Below, in pieces: positions 33,752 through 52,706 of a DNA stretch of 64,000 bases (positions are counted from its first letter, which is position 1; each line of letters opens with the position of its first letter). The stretch is from Trifolium pratense (Eukaryota > Streptophyta > Magnoliopsida > Fabales > Fabaceae), in NCBI RefSeq assembly GCF_020283565.1, contig NC_060065.1, forward strand, positions 24,416,409 through 24,480,408, in the 5' to 3' direction. The notes below the pieces were generated by a model, which worked only from the letters and a program-made list of their open reading frames with translations, was not told the origin of the DNA and did no database searches. A program made the position numbers and the translations under genes.

Positions 33752-34180
33752 GTTGAATTTGTAAGATATAATAAGGTGGCTTTGACTTTCAAATTTGTTA
33801 GGAGTAATATATTTTAGTCAAAAAAAAGTTATTTCTGATCAATTTGTTTACTATTTTATGTTAGTTCAAGAGACCGATCGACACCGTCAATTGCCGCAAA
33901 GATCATAAATGATGATAAGGTGTGGCGTCACGCTTACCACTTGAACAAATTTCAAAAATGTTCTACAGTCGTTATTTAATTTTCCTTTATTGTACTTTTG
34001 TAGTTTTTTTTTCGAATCAAATCTATCTTCGCGCGCAACTGTAGAGATTAATTCATTTGAGGTAATTGAGATTCAATTAAGTGGTTGACATCTCTCAACA
34101 AATATTTTTCCATACACACCGATCAGAGATTGAACCCAAGATCAAATGGTTAAGGAGCCCAAATATCTACCACTTATGTC

Positions 34181-34911
34181 CACTGGCATCTCTAGGTAGA
34201 GGTGAGGGGGTTCAACTGAACCCCTGGACTTGAAAAAAAAATACACATATAACCGTATATATAATTTATAGTTTGAACCCTCTCATTTTTGTTTATTGCA
34301 CCACTGACCCAACTAAACTCAAATCAATTTTAACTCACTCATTCGAGAAGGCAAAGTTGATTGAATTTGTAAAGTTTTATTCAAGTGAATTTGGTCCAAC
34401 TAAATTGACGATGCTTGATAATTAACTTGAGACTTACATCTTTTACATGTGTAGAAATATTGAATTTATAGGGATTAAACTGTCTTTGAAAAAATTGGTT
34501 GAAACTTGAAACTAAAAGACATTTTTTATACATTGGTTTACCAATTTTTTTGTTACCAATAATTTTGCCCTTTGCTTTCTTTATATGCGTTTTTATTAAA
34601 TATCATTAATTTTGATCGATTTCAATAACATATGAAACATGTAAAATTTGTATTCGTTAAAACATTATTTTTTTAAAATGGAAAATATATTAAATATATA
34701 TATATAAAAAGAAAACATTATTGAGCAGTGTAACATTATATATTGTAATATTTTTTTAGTACTATGTAATTTTTTTAAAATAAATATTATAATTATAATT
34801 ATTAATTATATTTTAAAAGTTTGAACCCTAAATTAAGCAGTTCAGTAGACCAGATACTGGCGGTGAAAAAAAAATTGAACCCCCTAGTCCGGGTTCCTGG
34901 CAACGCCACTG
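34181..34911. mobile_element. hAT-like non-autonomous element (731 bp)
   Basis: Inverted ends CACTGGCATC... and ...AACGCCACTG, with shared GGGGGTTCAA near both ends, flanked by 8-bp duplications CTTATGTC/CTTGTGTC (one mismatch). The 8-bp duplication and CAGTGGCG-type ends are typical of hAT elements. The interior is AT-rich and non-coding. Confidence 0.75.
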
Positions 34912-34965
34912 CTTGTGTCACACTATGTTGGTACGTTTGTAGTTTTTCTTACAATATTACTCTAT

Positions 34966-35229
34966 CCGTCCCAGTATATAAGATTTTTTTGAAAAAAAAT
35001 TATTGTCCAATAGAACTTTTTAACATTCAAGCTGAATTAATTAATTTTTCACAAGAATACCCTAATTAAATGAAAAAAAATAAAATTATTAGTTCTCTCT
35101 CTTAATAATTAAAAGGTAATTTTGAAAAGAGAAAATATATTATTGACAAAGTTAATATAAAAACTATTTTTTTTTTTAATTTTTAATTTTTGTGTATTTG
35201 TAAAAGAGATCTTATATATTGTGATGGAG
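34966..35229. mobile_element. Diverged Stowaway-like MITE
   Basis: Ends CTCTATCCGTCCCAGTATAT and, inverted, CACCTCCATCACAATATATA give recognisable but degraded inverted repeats around AT-rich sequence. Confidence 0.5.
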
Positions 35230-35418
35230 GTGTAAGGGTAAAATGTGCTATCTGCTTTATTCACACTTGGCAATATGCCTTATATAAAGATTACACCAAC
35301 TTTATTGTTTTTTGCTTTACCTGCATCCTTGGTACTAGTAAGATTATAATCAAATCAATGACTTAATTTAATTTTTTCAAGTTTAGCACAATTTGTAAAG
35401 TTGTATTTAGTTGGGCAA

Positions 35419-36030
35419 TTAGAGCATCCACAATGGAGCTACTCATTTTTGAGTACTTAAGTGGGCCCCACATGTACACATCATTCATTTATAATTTTTT
35501 TAATAATAGTACATAATACTCCCTCCGGTCCTTTTTATAAGAAACACTTTGGAATTTTTATTTGGTCCTTTTTATAAGAAACACTTTGACACAATTCCAT
35601 TTGTACCCTTATTAAATACAATCAAATAATTCATTATAATGCTAGTGCATTAATTAGAGAAGTTTATTTCCCATGCTAGTCAAAGGTTAGTTTTGGAATA
35701 TAACATAAAATGTTAGAATCATTAATGAGAAAATTTACCTTCCTTGGTCTGTGTGATTTTGTCAAAGTGTTTCTTATAATAAGGACCGGAGGGAGTAAGT
35801 ACCTAATCCCTCCAACCCAAAACCTCTTCAAAAGTTCTAAATTGGTCCCACTAGTAGCACATCTATCCAATAACTCAACATCATTTTAAATGGGTCCCAC
35901 AAAAATTATTTAGGTACTATGTCTTATTGTAAAACTAGTACCTATTAGGTATAATTTTACTTTTGCTCCAATGGGAGTACCTATTAGGTACTAGTACTTA
36001 AAAATATAAGTACCACCCTTAGAGATGGTC
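35419..36030. mobile_element. Possible PIF/Harbinger-like MITE carrying a Stowaway
   Basis: Ends TTAGAGCATCCACAATGGAG and, inverted, TTAAGACCATCTCTAAGGGT resemble the common plant 'GAGCATC..CAATG' MITEs. GTACTTA/TAAGTAC motifs recur inside. A Stowaway at 35,519-35,795 splits it, so it is the older of the two. Confidence 0.45.
35519..35795. mobile_element. Stowaway MITE (277 bp)
   Basis: Inverted ends CTCCCTCCGGTCCTTTTTAT / ATAATAAGGACCGGAGGGAG, flanked by TA duplications (35,517-35,518 and 35,796-35,797). Same family as 43,444-43,737. Confidence 0.92.
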
Positions 36031-36679
36031 TTAACTGATTCTGATGTGTGTCATATGCTACATTCATTATTTTCTGTGTTTTTGAGGGATACAAACAATG
36101 GAAATAAAGTAACAGAAATTGGTTACACCTAGTTTTAGAAGGATTCAATTGCTTAATTTGAGAGGAATTCTATGTTCGCTACAATTAAATTTGTCTATGT
36201 ATTAGATTTACAAGCCTCAATTTAATTATAGCTTCTATATCATTGTCTTATTTTATATTCATTGTCTTACCTCTCAAACATACTGTAATATTTTGTAGCA
36301 TGATTTCCTCTGAACATTTATATCATGGTACGTAGCTTTCTCTTTCTCTTTGTTTTTTTTTTTTGGAGGTTGATCTGAACATTTAAGCCTACAATATAAT
36401 ATTAATCTCATGCTGCTAATAGTTCAACTAAGAAAATTGTTGAGAACAAGAAGGTATGTAGATCTAGATTTTTTATTCTTGTTTTCAAGCTAGCTAGGTT
36501 GGGTGGGCAAATTGGGGGCTTAATTCTTCAAGGATGAATTTTTTTTTGACAAAATTCTTCAAGGATGAATTGACACCAGTATTTTAGTTACTTTGTGCAT
36601 TATTAACTAAAAAAACTGAAATATTAATTGTTCGGATATTAGCAATTGTTGTCTATGTAGCACCGACACTTTAAATTAA

Positions 36680-37139
36680 GGCTTAATTAGTCTATTGGTC
36701 CCTTAAAGATATTTTAGGTTTCACAATGGTCCCTTAAAGAAAAAAAGGTCTGGATTGGTTCCTTAAAGATATTTTAGGTTTCACAATGGTCCTTAAAGAA
36801 AATAAGGTCTGGATTGATCCCTTAAAGAAAAAAAGGTCCGGATTAGTCCTTAAAGACATATATGTTTGTCATATTGATCCTTTCCGTTAAATTTTAACTC
36901 CAAATATAACAAAAAATTTCAATGGTTAAAATTTTAAAAATTAATAAGGTTTTTGGTGGACCACTTACACTTAATGACATCCACAATTCAGTCAACTAAA
37001 ACTAACGTTTTCAAAAATGACAGAAATGACCAATTGAGAAATTGATGTGTCTTTAAGGGACCAATTCAGACCTTTTTTTCTTTAACGGATCATTGTGAAA
37101 CCTAAAATATATTTAAGTGACCAAAAAACTAATTAAATC
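36680..37139. mobile_element. Mutator-like MITE (460 bp)
   Basis: Inverted ends GGCTTAATTAGTCTATTGGT and, inverted, GATTTAATTAGTTTTTTGGT, flanked by a perfect 9-bp duplication TTAAATTAA (36,671-36,679 and 37,140-37,148). The 'CCCTTAAAGA' motif is repeated several times inside. Confidence 0.88.
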
Positions 37140-38211
37140 TTAAATTAAATATGTGTACCGTGTTTGACACTATCAAATGTGATCACATTCAATTATTTTG
37201 TTTTTTCAAATAATTACCGATTGACGTGTTAATGTGGTGTCCGGTGTTTGTGTCTTGTGCTTCGTAGATTACACCGTGGATATATGTTATTGTAAAATTA
37301 CTTGTTGAGACTTGAGGTGATTAGATATATTGAAATGCATTCCATTGGTACGAGAACTTTTCACCCCCTCTTGATTAGTTGAATGTATCAGTGTGTTTTT
37401 TTTTTTTTGGCATAAGATATGCAAAAGATCTGAGAAAAATGCTACTTAGTCCCCAAAATAAAACTATCCCCTATACCAATTGACCCGTGTAAATGCATTA
37501 TCAATCGGTTTACCAAAAATTATTCTATCAACCAAAAAAGTCCTGTAATTTGGTATGCAGGTATGTCTGAGTTTGAATTTGGGCATTTTCACTTTAGTAA
37601 CTAGATTAAAAAAAATATATTATATTTGATTCAATGTATTTTCACTAAAATATGGACATGATTGTTCTTATTGTTAGAATAAGAGATACACAAATAGAAA
37701 AAGAGAAAGACGGCTAGAGTTTCAATAGAATACCAATAGCTTAACATTACAAAAGAGTTACTAGAGAATATATATAAAACTTAATGGACTCTAAACTAAA
37801 AGGCCCAATAACATAACATATTATTTTATTATCTAACACCTACTCTCAAACTCATTATGCATCAACAAGAAGCATTATGAGTTTGTCAAACAAAATGCGA
37901 AAATAAAATAAACTACCAAATAAAATAAACTTCTAACATAACCCCTCAAGCTAAAGCTTACTAAGCTTTAAGCTTGTTACAAATTAGCCTTGACAATAAA
38001 TCAACCCAATTAAGATCATGATCAAATGATCAACTAAGAGCAGTCATTCGCAGTCAATACAGAAACCATCAAAGAAGGGAGAAACAAATCAAATTAATCC
38101 AACATCCAATCTAGTCGGTCCAAAGTCAACCAATCCAAATCGTACCAAATCAAACAAAACCGGACCAAACAGAAGAATCGGCCAATATAGAGAGATGCAA
38201 TCAAACAGTGC

Positions 38212-38600
38212 AATCAATCAAAAGAAGTGCAATAGGGAGAAATGCAATGCAATCAGAAAAGAAGTGCAATAGGGGGAGAGGTGCAATACAATCAGAAGAA
38301 GTGCAATAGGGAGAAGTGCAATACAATCAGAAGAAATGCAATAGGGAGAAGTGCAATACAATCAGAAGTGCAATAGGGAGAAGTGCAATGCAATCAGAAA
38401 AAATGCAACAGGGGAGAAATGCAATACAATCAGAAGAAGTGCAATAGGGGAGAAGTGCAATACAATCAGAAGTGCAATAGAGAGAAGTGCAATGCAATCA
38501 AAAGAAGAAGCCACGGAGAAGTGCAATGCAATCAGAAGAAGTCAGAGAGAAGTGCAATCAATTAGAAGAATCAACAAAGAGAAGTGCAATGCAATCAAAA
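38212..38600. repeat. Purine-rich tandem array inside the TRIM
   Basis: Around ten degenerate 30-40-bp units built from GAAGTGCAATAGGGAG and TGCAATACAATCAGAAG. The unbroken frames across it are a by-product of the repeat and are not counted as genes. Confidence 0.85.
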
Positions 38601-39008
38601 GAGAGACAACTAAACAAATAAAGAGAGAAATCAAAACAATTGAGTTTCTATCGGAATGAACCTGAACCGCATAAGAAGAAACACGTCCAAAAAGTACCAA
38701 TAATCAAACGTCAACCTGCTAGTACCAATAAACAATTCCTCTCCTTTTTTTTTCATATATTACGCCACTTCTCAATTTCCTTTTTCTTGAATATGAAACT
38801 AAAGGCAAATCATTCAAACAAATACCATAAGTATGAAACGTAGCCAACAATGGATCAAATCGGATCAATAGCTTCATCACGCACCACATCAAAATCTTGC
38901 AAATCCAACATACAACAACAATAATATGCTCGAAAACTAATAACACATTCCCAAACTTTTGGGAATCCACAACGGAAGCGACTAGTGGTTCAAGGCGGAT
39001 CGAAGCAA

Positions 39009-39020
39009 GCTCTGATACCA
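39009..39020 (-). other. tRNA-Met primer binding site of the TRIM
   Basis: TGGTATCAGAGC on the minus strand, immediately next to the LTR end at 39,021. Confidence 0.9.
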
Positions 39021-39910
39021 TGTTAGAATCAGAGATACACAAATAGAAAAAGAGAAAGACGGCTAGGGTTTCAATAGAATACCAATAGCTTAACATTACA
39101 AAAGAGTTACTAGAGAATATATATATAAAACTTAATGGACTCTAAACTAAAAGGCCCAATAACATAACCTATTATTTTATTATCTAACAGTTATCACTGA
39201 AATTTAACGTCACCTGGAACGAAGTTTAGATTGTTTATATGGTTTTTTCTGACTCTCACTCTTGTGATTCTTTTTTTATTACGTTACTTACCTATAACCT
39301 GTTTGATAAAATGCTTCAGAGAACCTATATGTTATAACTTATAAGTGAGCTCTTGCAAAATCAAACTATGATGGTTATTTAAATGTAGCACCATTGTCTG
39401 TAACCAACCAACAAATACCAACTTGTTTGCTTAAATTTTTGTTTAATGCATTGAGTGTGAGCAATTTGCTGTGTGTATTAAGGAATTCCATTGGAGAACC
39501 ACAAGAAAGCGTTATTGTTGGTTTCAGCTTCTAAACTTTGATTGGAATGTTTAATGTCTTAACAGGTGAACAAAAAAGCACTAAACTGACTTGGTAAAAA
39601 TTGGTATGTTTTCTGACTCGAGACTATAGTTAATACTTAATAGTTCTAAATTGTAGTTCCAGTTACACTGCGAGCCTTGATATTGTGACAAAATTCAGCC
39701 GATGCAGCTGCAATTACAGTTACAATGTCGTTACAGAGACCTCTAAAATATTTATATTGCGGCCCCTAATTACATTTGTGAACAAAAATTTAAAACTATA
39801 CACAAGACAAATAGTTTCCCTATGTAAATTTAAATTGCAATAGTGATTGGATTTGTTTTCCGCTTCTTAATACCATCTTTTGTTTAAGTGACCTTTTCAT
39901 TTGCTACATA

Positions 39911-43150
<3,240 letters not shown>

Positions 43151-43443
43151 TGAAATTTATCTTTTGCAGGACTCTATTATTGTGATATATAAAGTATCCA
43201 TTGATATAGCTATAAATTTTAAGACTGCTTAAAGCAGAAGCAACGAAGAAACACTGAAGGTTTTTGTCAATTTTTTGTGTTTGGTTTGAATATTAGAAAG
43301 ATATGATCCTCAAGGATTGACCAGAGTCAAATTGTAACAAAAATACAAAATTTCATTTCATTTTTTTATTTGGTTTATGCATACTTGGGTTAAAAAACAA
43401 AGCACTTATATGATTACATTTGTGTAACATTACTACTATACTA

Positions 43444-43737
43444 CTCCCTCCGGTCCTTATTATAAGGAACACTTTGGAAAAAAATTTGGTCATTTTTATA
43501 AGAAACTTTGACCAATTTTCAAATGTTCTAAATGTTCAATTTCACTTATGCCCTTATTTATTATAAAAGAGAATTTAAAAATAAGTAAGTTGGTTGAATA
43601 AAAAGTAATTAAATAAGGGTAAATATGGAATAAATTTAAATTTATAAGAGTATTAAATGAAAATAACTATGTTAAATGTGTTTCCTTGGTCTGTGTGATT
43701 TTTTCAAAGTGTTTCTTATAAAAAGGACCGGAGGGAG
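43444..43737. mobile_element. Stowaway MITE upstream of the receptor kinase
   Basis: CTCCCTCCGGTCCTTATTAT / TATAAAAAGGACCGGAGGGA ends with TA duplications at 43,442-43,443 and 43,738-43,739. It lies about 300 bp upstream of the kinase ATG and could affect its promoter. The stretch from 43,740 to 45,598 holds AT-rich sequence, including short inverted GCATAAGCT/AGCTTATGC motifs near 44,830-44,990, and no gene I can support. Confidence 0.9.
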
Positions 43738-45609
43738 TATTAGAAGTCTTTGGATTGTAGTTATAGTTACTGTACACCTTTGAAATAGATTCATGCTACA
43801 CCTAATTAAGAACAACAAGATATATATATTGATATTGGTATAGGGTGGATTTTCCCTTTCCATTATTGACATTTGACACTACGTGGGACAGCAATGACGG
43901 TCATATTATATTATATTGTTATGTTATATACGACACTTCCTAGTTAAGTTTGAATGTGGAAAATGGAGGGATCGGAAGAAGTCTACTTGATGTGAATACA
44001 TTGACTTAGTAACATGACATGAAGACTTGCATATAATAATAATAAGTACATTTAAGAGGACCGACGAAAATAATTACCAACATACAGTACTATTTTAATT
44101 TTTTTTTAAACCGGGTATTCTCAAACTAATCTCTCTCGAGCCTTATGAAACGGAAAATTCTCCATAATTTTATTTCAATATATACTCTCCCAATTTATCC
44201 AAAGGACGATGAAATCAATTTTTTAACCATGTTACTTTCGATCGGAGAACTAATTATATTAGCTTTAAAAAAAGTTTTTTTTTTTAATTCATCTTTTTGT
44301 AATATCCACTTAAAAATTATTCACTTTCGATCGTAGAACTAATTATATTAACTTAAACATTCATGTTAGAGATTTTAATTCAGTAAAAATCACATTTTTA
44401 AAAAAAGATCTCTGAAAAATTATTTTTATGAAAAGCTTTTTAATATAGCTTTTATTTTAGATATTTTTTGAAATTTTATATTTCAAAAAAAAAATTATAT
44501 GATCTCCACCACGTGTAGGTTTCGAGGTTTTCACTTTGTTGTCGATATTGTTTAGTATTTGTATCATCATTGATTCAGACTATTTTAATTATTCTTGTCA
44601 TTCTCTGGATTGACACTGGACTGACCGGCTCGAAAGAGTCGTTACTCGTTGCTATTGCAGGGAGTTGTTGTTTCTTGGACTCGTTCTGTGTCAGCGGCCG
44701 ATTTATTCACCAGTTATTATACCTCTGATTAATGCTATTAAAAAAACTATGTAAAGTAAATAAGGGATAAGTTTGGAAAAAAAAATTAATGTCATTGATA
44801 AAAAGGGACAATTTTTTATATAATTTATTTAGAGCTTATGCAAACAACTTATGCAATTTTTATATATTATTATAAGTTTGTCAAGGTAGTTTATGATAAA
44901 ATAGCTTATAAAATTATAATTTTCACTAGTGTGAACTTAAAAAATAACATAAAACTTAATTTATATTGCATAAGCTATTTGCATAAACTCAAAAAAAGCT
45001 AGGCCAAACGGACACTAAATAGAAGTAAAAAAAGTTCAAGGTGAATGAACCGACCGTCAAGACGAAAACGGTCCACGTATCCGCGACTCGCTGCAGCAAG
45101 CAGCAAGCGATATGACTTTATCAAGCTAAGCAGTCCGAAATCAATGAATGATACGGATATTAAAATGAAACCTGTTGTGTTGAAAGCAACCTAGACCCAA
45201 TCAAAAGTCAGATCGAGGAATGGTCATTTAATGGGGTTAAGTACCACGAGCACGAGAAACACCAAAACCAACAAATCCAATGGCACGACAAATAACTACT
45301 GCCGTCAACACGGAGTATCAACGCACCAAGCTCTTTCGAACGATATCAGGCCTATTTTAGTATGGATGAATCTTGCTTGTGGAAGCTTCCAACAAAATTG
45401 ATTCCTCTCATGGTCAATATTAATATTTCATTGTGCTAAACGTCCGCGACTGTTTTTAGTTTACACACCCCCAAAAGGGACAATTTTTTTGGTCAAACTA
45501 GAGTCTTATGAAAAGGGATAGTGAAAGTAGTTTTTAGTGAAATTGAATATGTAATGATTTCGATTGATGTATTCCTTATGAATTTAAATGAATGAATATT
45601 ATTGTTTTG

Positions 45610-46984
45610 GGTTAAATATATTTTTGGTCCATATAGTTTCCCATAATTTTGCTTTTAGTCATTGAAGATATTTTCCGGACTTTTTAGTCCCTTAAATTTT
45701 TTCAGTCAATGCTTTTAGTCCTTGGAGACTGCCGTCAATGCTTTTCGCATGGTGAAGAAGTTCTTCTGCCATGGAAGAAGATGAAGTTCTTCTCCGTTTG
45801 GTTTCAATTCTGCGTTGCGTTTTTTATTTAATCTGATTTTTTTTTTCAATTTAATTTTTTTTAAGCAATTTTTTCAATTTAATTATTAATATTAATTAAC
45901 TAAATTTATTTTTATTTATTTTAACCACATCAATTATGTCAGACGTCATATGGCAGGCAGGAGTCCGGGTATCCTCCATTTATTGAACTCTCCATTTACC
46001 TAGTTACTTTCACTGATATGCAACACGTGGCAGTGAAAATTTTGAAAGGTCCAGATTAAAAGTTTAAAATTCATCTTCTTTATGCTAGTTCCATAGTCTT
46101 CATCCCATCATCTTCACCTGTCGCCGCCGGCGCCGCCTCTCCCTCTCTGTGACAACGACGCTCTTCCATATATACACAACGACGCTCAATCTCACTCTCT
46201 TATTGCAAGAACAAAGAGGATCAAGAACAATAGCAGCAACATTAGACTGATTCGTGATGACGGCGGCGGGACGGTGAGGTTCGCTCATGACATCAACGAC
46301 GAAGTAAGGGAGAACGTGTGTGGATAAGAGTTTAGGGAATAAGGACGGTGAGGGGTGCCGTGGCGTCAGCGATAGAAAGAGGGGGAAGTGGCGGTGAGGA
46401 GATGAAGAAGAACGATGGTATCACATAGAAAATATATTAGTAATCTTCTTTCTCTAATGGAACAGATCGATAATATATTATTGTTTTTCACATTCATCTT
46501 AATTTGATTTGATTTCTGCAAGATTTTCCCAACTCTTTTGAGGAACTTATACGATACGGCGGCGGCAAGAAGGCAAAGATACGGTGAAGCAAGAGGCCAA
46601 CAACGAGGGTTGTTGTTTGTTCACCGGTGTTTCTCTGTGGCTTCCATAAATTGAGGTTTTTAATCTAATCCATTAGATTCTTTAATTGCGTCATTTATCG
46701 GTGGAGAGAATTGGATAAATGGAGGATACCTGCACTCGGCAGGAAGGTGCTTATGTCACACGCCAAATCAATTAATGAATACACAGTGCCATGTCATCAT
46801 CCATTAAGCCCATTTGACGGCATGGACTAAAAGTATTGATCGAAAAAATTTTAGGGACTAAAAAATGTAAAAAAAATCTTCAAGGACTAAAAGTAAAATT
46901 CGGAAAACTATAGAGACATAAAACATTTTTCTTTTTGGTACAAAAAGGGGGCTTTCCCCATAGAGACATAAAACATATTTAATC
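45610..46984. mobile_element. Mutator-like non-autonomous element with GC-rich interior
   Basis: About 120-bp inverted ends (GGTTAAATATATTTTTGGTC left; GATTAAATATGTTTTATGTC right, inverted) with repeated TTTTAGTCC blocks. Flanked by a near-perfect duplication TTATTGTTTT(G/T). The right end carries a small internal duplication of CATAGAGACATAAAACAT. The interior (46,080-46,680) is GC-rich with CGCCGCCGGCGCCGCC, unlike its surroundings, which suggests captured host sequence. No intact ORF. Confidence 0.7.
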
Positions 46985-47012
46985 TTATTGTTTTTGAGTA
47001 AAAAAAAGTACG

Positions 47013-47066
47013 AGTAACGGGGTTCGAACTCCGGTTGATATAATAATTTGCAATGTCCCTACCAAT
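47013..47066 (-). mobile_element. SINE head remnant
   Basis: The minus strand reads TTGGTAGGGACATTGCAA and then GAGTTCGAACCCC, matching the tRNA-like head of the SINE at 32,117. The body is lost. The rest of 46,985-47,600 holds nothing I recognise. Confidence 0.6.
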
Positions 47067-47601
47067 AAATTTCTTTGAGAGGATTGTGATTGGTGCTAGT
47101 CTTTTTTTTACATTGTAACATCGCCTTGATTATTTGGTATGAAATCTTCCGGTGGCTTAGAGTGGTGGATGTTAGCCCCACCAAATTTGTTTATTTTGTT
47201 TGTTTGCTTGATGGGGCTACAAGAAAGTGGGAAAAGGTTTGGCATATTACCTAGTGGATTTTGTGGAAATCTAAATATGATAAAATTTTCAATGTCGCAC
47301 GAGAGTCAAAAGAAATTGTGAAATAAATCAAAATGGAGACCTGGAAAAAATATTGGTTTTCTTGTCTACGCATAAAGGTTTACGACAATTTAGGAGAGGT
47401 GTTAAGTGTCTCAGTTAATTATATAGCGTTATATTTACATTTAACTATAAGTAACTACAATAAATAATGAATTTAGTCACAAAAAAAAAGAAGTAATGGC
47501 AAATGAATATCTAAATTACAAGTCATGTTTTTTTTTTTTTGATAAGCAAAAATTACAAGTCATGTAATTTCACATGAAATCAAATAGTTACTAACATTTC
47601 T

Positions 47602-50543
<2,942 letters not shown>

Positions 50544-52316
50544 TTTGGCGTTTATTGTGATACAACTGCATAAATGAATATAGTATATAATATTATATAC
50601 ATGAAAATTGGACAGGACCCTTTCAATATCATCATAAATTCAAAATCAAAGGCCATTTCTCTTATGAGCTTGATATTATTGTTTTTGGAATATCTTTGGA
50701 GGTTGACTTTGTCAGTGAGTTGCCACACTTGACTAATTAAAATAAGGCAAATGCTAAATAGTGTCTCGGGTCACTCTTTAAGTCCGTAAAGTCAACGCAT
50801 TGAAAATTGTAATGTTTAACTTTTTGAATAAAAAGTTTTTTTAAATGAAATGCTTAAAAAATGCCCCCGGGACACTCGTTAGCAAGACCCTTAAAATAAT
50901 ACTTGTTTTGTTAGAAATAAATTAAAGAACTAGAGAATAGAGATATTGAAAATAAGAACTTTGTATTCATCTCTTCACATGTGTATTTACACTATAACAC
51001 GAGTCTTATTTATATGACACAAGTGAGCAAGTGAAAGATCAAAGACCACTTAATAAGTCATCCACTAATCGGAGTTTAGGAACATGAAAAAACAAGGATG
51101 GACATCCACTATAACTTACATGTTTAATTATATCTTAGTTTTTCTTACAAAGGATTTATATCTTATTTTGATAACTAATTAAACTATTTTAAAATTGATA
51201 GCTAATCATTTTTTATTTCGAATTTATTTTCAACATTAAAGTTGAATATTAATTAAACATATATTTTTTATATCATTTTATATTTATAAATTAATTTAAT
51301 AGTTAATTGTATCAAATAGCACAAACTCAATTTATTATTTTATTTTATACGTTTATAAGTTATAATCTCTATAAAAAAACTTATAAATTATAAGTTAATT
51401 TATAAAAATTGATAATAAAAAAAAGGTTAACTTATAAATTATACACTATTTTCTTAAAAAATAGTTAAAAAGACAATATAAAGACAATATTCTAGATGAG
51501 AAAATAATTATAAAAGAAAATTGTAACAGTTTAACTATCCTCAAATTGAGAAAGTAATTGTAATATATATTTTGGTGAGGCTTTAAACTACAAACTTATA
51601 ATAATTTTGAAATATTTACCTAACAACTGATTATATAAATAGATTTATATAGTGCATATATATATATAGTTAACTTTCAACCAACTTTTATTGATAAAAA
51701 TAAATCATATAATTTTTTGTAATAGTTTATTAGAAAGAAAGAAAAAAGTAGACTTTTTTACACTGGAGAAAAGATAAAATGTGTCATAAGCGCACATGTT
51801 AATAATTCAAAAAAAATGTTTTATCATAATTTATGTATCTAGTTCACTGTTTAAACTTGATCACAAATTAATTATACAAAATTTAAGAAAATGTTTCTAC
51901 TTTTGAATTCTTAACATGTTAGCAACACCCTTTACACTAGTAGGAGACGTAACTTGAATCTATATCATGTCAGTTCAAATTGGGATATGTATATATGGTT
52001 AATTCTAACATGCACGATGATGTCAAATTTTAAAGAAAATAAAAATGTGGTATGTCATTAATATCCATCAAGATTAATGTTTTCTGAGTTTTTATTAAAT
52101 ACAGTTAATTTTGATATGACTCAATAATATATAATATAATTTTCAATTTCTTTCAAAGTATTTTTCAATGCAGTTCAAATTGGACGTGCGACATGGCCCA
52201 CATGTTCCATAAAAATAAATTTTTTGCATGACTGGTTCATCACTGTATTATTCACTATTGACACTGCGCCTACTACACAGACAGACCGGATACTTTCTAT
52301 TTTAGAAAAAAACTTG
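50544..52316. other. AT-rich intergenic sequence
   Basis: No coding potential seen. Short foldback-like TATAAGTTATAATC / AAATTATAAGTTAA motifs at 51,350-51,440 resemble degraded MITEs. Confidence 0.5.
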
Positions 52317-52706
52317 AGGAAATTCATACCCTAGTGTAACAATCAAATTACCCTAGTGTAACATTATTCAATAACGCTTTAACGAATATAAATTTTATTA
52401 AATCCACCGTTTGATTGAAAATTTATATCGTATAGATCATCCATGTTAAATTTTACAAAAATCTAAAATTGTTTGATATGTTATTGATACCAATCAAGAT
52501 TAACCGTATTCAATAAAAATGCACAAACCATTAATCTTGATCTATCGCAATAACAAATCAAACGATTTTAGATTTTTATAAAAGTTAACATATATGATCT
52601 ATACGATATAAACTTTCAATCAAACGATAAATTTTATATTCGTTAAAGCGTTATTAAACAGTGTAACATTACTCAAATGTTACACCGGTGTAATTTGATC
52701 CCTTCC
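52317..52706. mobile_element. Foldback element (near-complete ~390-bp palindrome)
   Basis: The left arm (GTGTAACATTATTCAATAAC, GCTTTAACGAATATAAATTT, TATCGTATAGATCAT...) is repeated in inverse order in the right arm, with the centre near 52,515. Related fragments are seen at 34,610-34,740 and 52,070-52,170. MITE-type hairpin; no ORF. From 52,707 to 54,170 I see AT-rich intergenic DNA with only isolated Stowaway-end fragments (52,828 and 53,350). Confidence 0.75.

Larger units (their letters stand above)
37672..39189 (-). mobile_element. TRIM (miniature LTR retrotransposon), minus strand
   Basis: Two ~168-bp LTRs (37,672-37,838 and 39,021-39,189), TGTTAGAAT...ATCTAACA, differing at few positions. 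The tRNA-Met primer site lies directly inside the right LTR and a purine-rich tract (GAGTTTGAGAGTAGG) inside the left one, so the element reads on the minus strand. Flanks CTTAT/GTTAT give a 5-bp duplication with one mismatch. The 1.18 kb interior has no gag or pol and holds a tandem array at 38,212-38,600. It relies on proteins from other elements. Confidence 0.88.

Noticed and set aside
38351..38659. 102-aa gene
   Set aside because: Frame stays open only because of the tandem repeat; composition and overlap with a second open frame argue against coding.
46100..46288. 62-aa gene
   Set aside because: Arg-rich product of a GC-rich patch inside a Mutator-like element; could be captured sequence but no gene model is supported.
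47139..47321. 60-aa gene
   Set aside because: No family match and no flanking exons.
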